Source: Clostridiales bacterium
Lineage (GTDB): Bacteria > Bacillota > Clostridia > Oscillospirales > Oscillospiraceae
Direction of reading: 5' to 3'
Assembly (NCBI GenBank): GCA_019418625.1
Contig: DYBL01000017.1
Span: 1-35,193, forward strand
Length of the DNA stretch: 35,193 nt
Of the stretch, positions 31,623 through 35,193 are shown piece by piece (position 1 is the first letter of the stretch; each line of letters opens with the position of its first letter). Made by a program: the position numbers and the translations under genes. The notes below the pieces were generated by a model. It made no database searches and was not told where the DNA came from. It worked only from the letters and a program-made list of their open reading frames with translations.

Positions 31623-31793
31623 ATGGAGCAAACGCGAGTTGTGGATAATCTCTGGAGGATCTGGGTGGACACCAAACGCCGCATCGTGTCCTTCCATGAG
31701 GAGGAGGGCTGCCAGATGCTGGAATTCCACAGCCACGAGATGTTTTTGAGCTGCGTGGACCAGTATTCCGGAAAGCAGTACCGCTATCAGTAA
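31623..31793 (+). CDS. Small protein of 56 residues, unknown
   Basis: ATG at 31623 follows GGGAGGGGG at a normal distance, and the gene ends nine bases before a strong terminator, which supports a real gene. The sequence (MEQTRVVDNLWRIWVDTKRR...) is rich in aromatic residues, His, Glu and Gln. It contains FHEEEGCQMLEFHSHEMF, a cluster of His, Glu and Cys that could bind metal, though this is speculation. It has no signal peptide or membrane segment. A short hairpin (GCCCC at 31583-31587 with GGGGC at 31595-31599) lies just upstream of the binding site. I do not recognise the family. Confidence 0.65.
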   Translation: MEQTRVVDNLWRIWVDTKRRIVSFHEEEGCQMLEFHSHEMFLSCVDQYSGKQYRYQ

Positions 31794-31801
31794 AAAAACG
31801 G

Positions 31802-31830
31802 AAAAGGGCGCCTTTTGGCGCCCTTTTTTT
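31802..31830 (+). terminator. Terminator after the 56-residue gene
   Basis: AAAAGGGCGCC (31802-31812), loop TTTT, GGCGCCCTTTT, ending in a run of seven T. It separates the small gene from the ileS promoter. Confidence 0.9.
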
Positions 31831-31841
31831 CCCCAAAACGG

Positions 31842-31869
31842 TTGACAAACCGGCGGAACGTGATATCAT
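31842..31869 (+). promoter_or_regulatory. ileS promoter
   Basis: TTGACA (31842-31847), 16 bases, TATCAT (31864-31869). It lies directly upstream of the T-box leader. Confidence 0.75.
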
Positions 31870-31879
31870 AAGCAAGGAA

Positions 31880-32160
31880 TTGCATAGTTTGGCGAGGATG
31901 AGGACGAGTACCCCTTTTCCACCGTGCAGAGAGCCGCCGTTTGGTGCAAGGCGGTCGGGCGGGGAGGGCGAACATCACCTTGGAGCCTCCTGCTGAAAGA
32001 CTGCGCGTGAGTAGGACAGGACGCATGATGCCCGTTAACGCATCGGCCCGTGACGGCGGGCTGCGAGGGGCCGCTCCCGTAAGGGGACGGCAAGAAGAGT
32101 GGTACCGCAGAGTGTTTTTCCACACCCTGTCTCTTGATCAAGAGGCAGGGTGTTTTTATT
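31880..32160 (+). promoter_or_regulatory. T-box leader, isoleucine specific
   Basis: The leader shows the parts of a tRNA-sensing T-box in order. Stem I has an AGAGAG...GGTGCAAG distal loop (about 31928-31950). A specifier loop holds ATC (31974-31976) in the context GAACATCACCTTGGAG. The conserved T-box AGAGTGGTACCGC, whose UGGN pairs with uncharged tRNA ends, begins at 32096. The terminator stem ACACCCTG...CAGGGTGT (32122-32153) is followed by TTTTTATTTT. Uncharged tRNA-Ile is expected to stabilise the antiterminator and allow ileS expression. The ATC codon agrees with the downstream gene. It accounts for the 31794-32198 gap. Confidence 0.95.
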
Positions 32161-32198
32161 TTGCCTGAACAAATTTACGATATAAAGGAGAAGCGGAT

Positions 32199-35012
32199 AT
32201 GGATTACAACAAGACCATCAATCTGCCCAAGACGGACTTCCCCATGCGGGCGGGCCTGCCCAAGCGGGAGCCGGAGATGCTGAGGCGCTGGAAGGACCAG
32301 GACGTCTACAACGAGATGCTCAAAAAGAACGAGGGCAAGCCCCTGTTCAACCTGCACGACGGCCCTCCGTTCTCCAACGGCGCCCTGCACATGGGCCACG
32401 CCCTCAACAAGGCCATCAAGGACTTCATCACCCGCAGCTATGCCATGCGGGGCTACTACACCCCCTATATCCCCGGCTGGGATAACCACGGCATGCCCAT
32501 CGAGTCCGCCATCATCAAGCAGAACAAGCTCAACCGCAAGGAGATGAGCGTGCCCGACTTCCGCTCCGCCTGCCAGGAGTTCGCCCAGCACTATATGGAT
32601 GTCCAGAGCGAGGGCTTCCAGCGCATGGGCGTCCTGGGCGACTGGGAGCATCCCTACGCCACCATGCACCCCGGCTTTGAGGCCGAAGAGGTGAAGGTGT
32701 TCGGCGAGATGTTCAAAAAGGGCTATATCTACAAGGGCCTCAAGCCCGTGTACTGGTGCCCCCACGACGAGACGGCTCTGGCCGAGGCGGAGATCGAGTA
32801 TCAGGACGATCCCTGCACCACCGTGTATGTGAAGTTCCCCATGCACGACGACCAGGGCAAGCTCTCCCATGTGGACAAGAGCAAGCTCTTCTTCGTGATC
32901 TGGACCACCACCATCTGGACGTTGCCCGGCAACCTGGCCATCGCCCTGCATCCCGATGAGGCATACGCCCTGGTGAAGGCCCCCAACGGGGAAACCTATA
33001 TCATGGCCGAGGCCCTGACGGAGAAGGTCATGAAGATCGGCGGCTTTGAAAGCTACGAGATCCTGGAGACCCATCCCGGCTCCTTCTTTGAAAACATGCT
33101 GGCCGACCATCCCTTCCTGCCCAAGACCAGCCGTCTGGTGAACGCCGACTACGTCACCATGGACTCCGGTACCGGCTGCGTCCACACGGCCCCCGGCTTC
33201 GGTGCCGACGACTATCAGACCTGCAAGCGCTACGGCATGGACATGGTGGTGCCCGTGGACGACCAGGGCCGCCACACCGACTATGCCGGCAAGTACGCTG
33301 GGCTCACCACCGACGAGTCCAACCCCATCATCCTCAAGGATATGAAGGAGAGCGGCGTGCTCTTCGCCCAGGAGGACATCGTCCACAGCTATCCCCACTG
33401 CTGGCGCTGCAAGGGCCCCATCATCTTCCGGGCCACCCCCCAGTGGTTCTGCTCCGTGGAGGCCTTCAAGGACGAGGCCTGCGCCGCCTGCGACGACGTG
33501 CGCTGGGTGCCCGGCTGGGGCATTGACCGCATGAAGTCCATGATCCGCGAGCGCAACGACTGGTGCATCTCCCGTCAGCGCAAGTGGGGCCTGCCCATCC
33601 CCGTGGTGTACTGCAAGGACTGCGGCAAGCCCATCTGCACCGACGAGACCATCGCCGCCATCTCCGCCCTCTTCGAGAAGGAGGGCTCCAACGCCTGGTT
33701 CGCCAAGACCGCTGAGGAGATCCTGCCCGAGGGCTTCACCTGCCCCCACTGCGGCTCTAAGAGCGGCTTTGAAAAGGAAGAGGACACTCTGGACGGCTGG
33801 TTCGACTCCGGCTCCACCCACTTCGCCGCCATGAAGCGGGATCAGGGCTTCTGGCCCGCCACCATGTACCTGGAGGGCCTGGATCAGTACCGCGGCTGGT
33901 TCCAGTCCTCTTTGCTGACCGCCGTGGGCGCCTTCGGCCAGGGCGCGCCCTTCAAGGAGTGCGTCACCCACGGCTGGACCGTGGACGGCGAGGGCAAGGC
34001 CATGCACAAGTCCCTGGGCAACGGCATGGATCCCTATGAGATCATGGATAAGTACGGCGCCGACCTGCTGCGTCTGTGGGCCGCCAGCGCCGACTACCAC
34101 GCCGATATGCGCTGCTCTCATGAGATCTTCAAGCAGCTGAGCCAGAACTACCTGAAGTTCCGCAACACCGCCCGCTACTGCCTGGGCAACCTGGACGGCT
34201 TCGACGCCGACCATCTGGTGGCCCCCGAGGACATGGAGGAGCTGGACCGCTGGGCCATCACCCGCCTCAACGCCCTCATCGAAAAGTGCGAGCAGGCCTA
34301 CTGCGACTATGAGTTCAACGCCGTCACCCACGCGGTCAACGACTTCTGCGTGGTGGACCTCAGCAACTTCTACCTGGATATCATCAAGGACCGGCTCTAC
34401 TGCGAGGAGCGGGACGGCCTCAAGCGCCGCAGCGCCCAGACGGCCCTGTTCCTGATCCTGGACACCATGACCCGCATCATGGCGCCCATCCTGGCCTTCA
34501 CCTGCGACGAGATCTGGCAGTCCATGCCCCATCGCGCCGGTGACGACGGCCGCAACGTGGTGTTCAACGAGATGCACAAGCCCTTTGCCGCCTATGCCCT
34601 CAGCGAGTCCGCCATGGCCAAGTGGGGCGTGGTGGAGACGCTGCGGGACGACGTGAACGCCGTGCTGGAAGCCGCCCGTGCCCAGAAGAAGATCGGCAAG
34701 GCCCTGGAGGCCCATGTGACCCTCCACGCCGGCGATGACGCCACCGCCACCATCCTCATGCAGACCGCCGGACTGAACCTGGCGGAGCTGTTCATCGTGT
34801 CCGACTGCCAGGTGGCCTCCGGCCGTCCCGAGGACGGCGCCGTCACCGGCCAGGGCACCGCCTATCCCGGTCTGACCGTGGCCGTCACCGAGGCCAAGGG
34901 CGGCAAGTGCGAGCGCTGCTGGATGCACTCCACCCAGGTGGGCCAGGACGCGGATCATCCCACGTTGTGCCCTCGCTGCGCTGCCGTGGTGGCCAAGCTG
35001 CCCCAGTTCTGA
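32199..35012 (+). CDS. ileS: Isoleucyl-tRNA synthetase
   Basis: It charges tRNA-Ile and edits misactivated valine. The 937-residue class I enzyme has the HIGH motif as HMGH (64-67) in GPPFSNGALHMGHALNKAIKDF. The editing CP1 insertion covers about 180-400 (WTTTIWTLPGNLAIALHP, MDSGTGCVHTAPGFGADDY). The KMSKS loop appears as KAMHKS (600-605). The anticodon-binding helical domain follows, then a C-terminal zinc finger (Cys904, 907, 924, 927). Length matches bacterial IleRS. ATG at 32199 has AAAGGAG upstream. Transcription is controlled by the isoleucine T-box, and a terminator follows at 35031. Confidence 0.97.
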   Translation: MDYNKTINLPKTDFPMRAGLPKREPEMLRRWKDQDVYNEMLKKNEGKPLFNLHDGPPFSNGALHMGHALNKAIKDFITRSYAMRGYYTPYIPGWDNHGMPIESAIIKQNKLNRKEMSVPDFRSACQEFAQHYMDVQSEGFQRMGVLGDWEHPYATMHPGFEAEEVKVFGEMFKKGYIYKGLKPVYWCPHDETALAEAEIEYQDDPCTTVYVKFPMHDDQGKLSHVDKSKLFFVIWTTTIWTLPGNLAIALHPDEAYALVKAPNGETYIMAEALTEKVMKIGGFESYEILETHPGSFFENMLADHPFLPKTSRLVNADYVTMDSGTGCVHTAPGFGADDYQTCKRYGMDMVVPVDDQGRHTDYAGKYAGLTTDESNPIILKDMKESGVLFAQEDIVHSYPHCWRCKGPIIFRATPQWFCSVEAFKDEACAACDDVRWVPGWGIDRMKSMIRERNDWCISRQRKWGLPIPVVYCKDCGKPICTDETIAAISALFEKEGSNAWFAKTAEEILPEGFTCPHCGSKSGFEKEEDTLDGWFDSGSTHFAAMKRDQGFWPATMYLEGLDQYRGWFQSSLLTAVGAFGQGAPFKECVTHGWTVDGEGKAMHKSLGNGMDPYEIMDKYGADLLRLWAASADYHADMRCSHEIFKQLSQNYLKFRNTARYCLGNLDGFDADHLVAPEDMEELDRWAITRLNALIEKCEQAYCDYEFNAVTHAVNDFCVVDLSNFYLDIIKDRLYCEERDGLKRRSAQTALFLILDTMTRIMAPILAFTCDEIWQSMPHRAGDDGRNVVFNEMHKPFAAYALSESAMAKWGVVETLRDDVNAVLEAARAQKKIGKALEAHVTLHAGDDATATILMQTAGLNLAELFIVSDCQVASGRPEDGAVTGQGTAYPGLTVAVTEAKGGKCERCWMHSTQVGQDADHPTLCPRCAAVVAKLPQF

Positions 35013-35030
35013 TCCAAGATCCTTTCATGC

Positions 35031-35066
35031 AAAAGCACCCGGGCCATAGGGTCCGGGTGCTTTTTT
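35031..35066 (+). terminator. Terminator of ileS
   Basis: AAAAGCACCCGG (35031-35042) pairs with CCGGGTGCTTTT (35053-35064), ending in six T, 18 bases after the stop codon. Confidence 0.9.
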
Positions 35067-35125
35067 GCGGTGTGTGGAAAAAGGGAGGAAAACGGCCCTC
35101 CGGCGGTCGGGCAAAGCTGTGCCGG

Positions 35126-35162
35126 GAGAAAAAAGCGCCCCGCGGATTTTCCGCGGGGCGCT
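35126..35162 (-). terminator. Terminator of a minus-strand gene at the window end
   Basis: On the minus strand AGCGCCCCGCGGA pairs with TCCGCGGGGCGCT across a three-base loop, followed by TTTTTT. It stands opposite the ileS terminator and implies a gene entering from the right. Confidence 0.8.
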
Positions 35163-35172
35163 TGCGTTACAG

Positions 35173-35193
35173 TCAGTCCAGAGGCACCTGCAC
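35173..35193 (-). CDS. 3' tip of a minus-strand gene (unknown)
   Basis: Reading leftward from the window end gives VQVPLD and a TGA at 35173-35175, just before a strong terminator on the same strand. Too little is present to name it, and the frame is inferred from the stop and terminator position. Confidence 0.4.
   Translation of the reverse strand: MQVPLD

Noticed and set aside
32175..34958. 927-codon minus-strand frame opposite ileS
   Set aside because: Low-complexity Gly/Ala/His/Val product typical of GC-rich antisense; ileS on the other strand has all motifs of a known enzyme.

Overview
The window is a contiguous, gene-dense chromosomal stretch from a GC-rich Gram-positive-lineage Clostridia member. 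Several features point to Firmicutes: a T-box leader in front of ileS, a DnaD/DnaI-type primosome pair, ParA/ParB with perfect parS sites, a second Noc-like ParB, a VanW/peptidoglycan-binding protein, SLH repeats, a YtrA-type GntR/ABC operon and AGGAGG ribosome binding sites. The high GC and gene set fit an Oscillospiraceae gut bacterium (Flavonifractor/Lawsonibacter-like). That placement is inference, because no marker was searched against a database. I see no rRNA, tRNA, CRISPR array, transposase or prophage gene.

Layout. Bases 1-402 carry the 3' part of one serS copy on the plus strand, joined tail-to-tail at a small inverted repeat to a second, diverged serS copy on the minus strand (403-1617). 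Neither has its natural C-terminus, so this edge may be an assembly or template-switch chimera. From 12.9 kb down to 1 the genes run on the minus strand. They are zapA and a U32 protein; then dut-maf-mreC-mreD-PBP2-GH13 amylase (cell elongation plus sugar hydrolase); then parA-parB-coiled-coil membrane protein-serS. Two parS sites flank the parAB block, and one forms the stem of the terminator behind the amylase gene.

At 13.1-15.0 kb a plus-strand pair encodes a DnaD-domain protein and a DnaI/DnaC-type helicase loader. From 15 to 23.4 kb the minus strand carries a VanW-domain protein, a Noc-like ParB, a DUF1836-DegV-PrmA-BASS transporter operon, and GNAT-mnmE. A plus-strand SLH-domain exported protein (23.6-24.6 kb) faces pnp and rpsO (minus, 24.7-27.3 kb). 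Divergent from rpsO is a four-gene plus-strand operon: YtrA-like repressor, ABC ATPase, large permease with a long non-membrane C-terminus, and a membrane-anchored Amidase_2. A 56-residue orphan gene and a complete isoleucine T-box with ileS follow. The last bases hold paired terminators and the 3' tip of a minus-strand gene.

Themes. The region is mostly housekeeping: chromosome segregation, envelope growth, replication initiation, RNA decay and ribosome modification. The most distinctive parts are the regulatory DNA (parS inside a terminator, a mirror-image divergent promoter, a long pnp leader hairpin) and the YtrA-ABC-amidase operon, which looks like an envelope-stress module.
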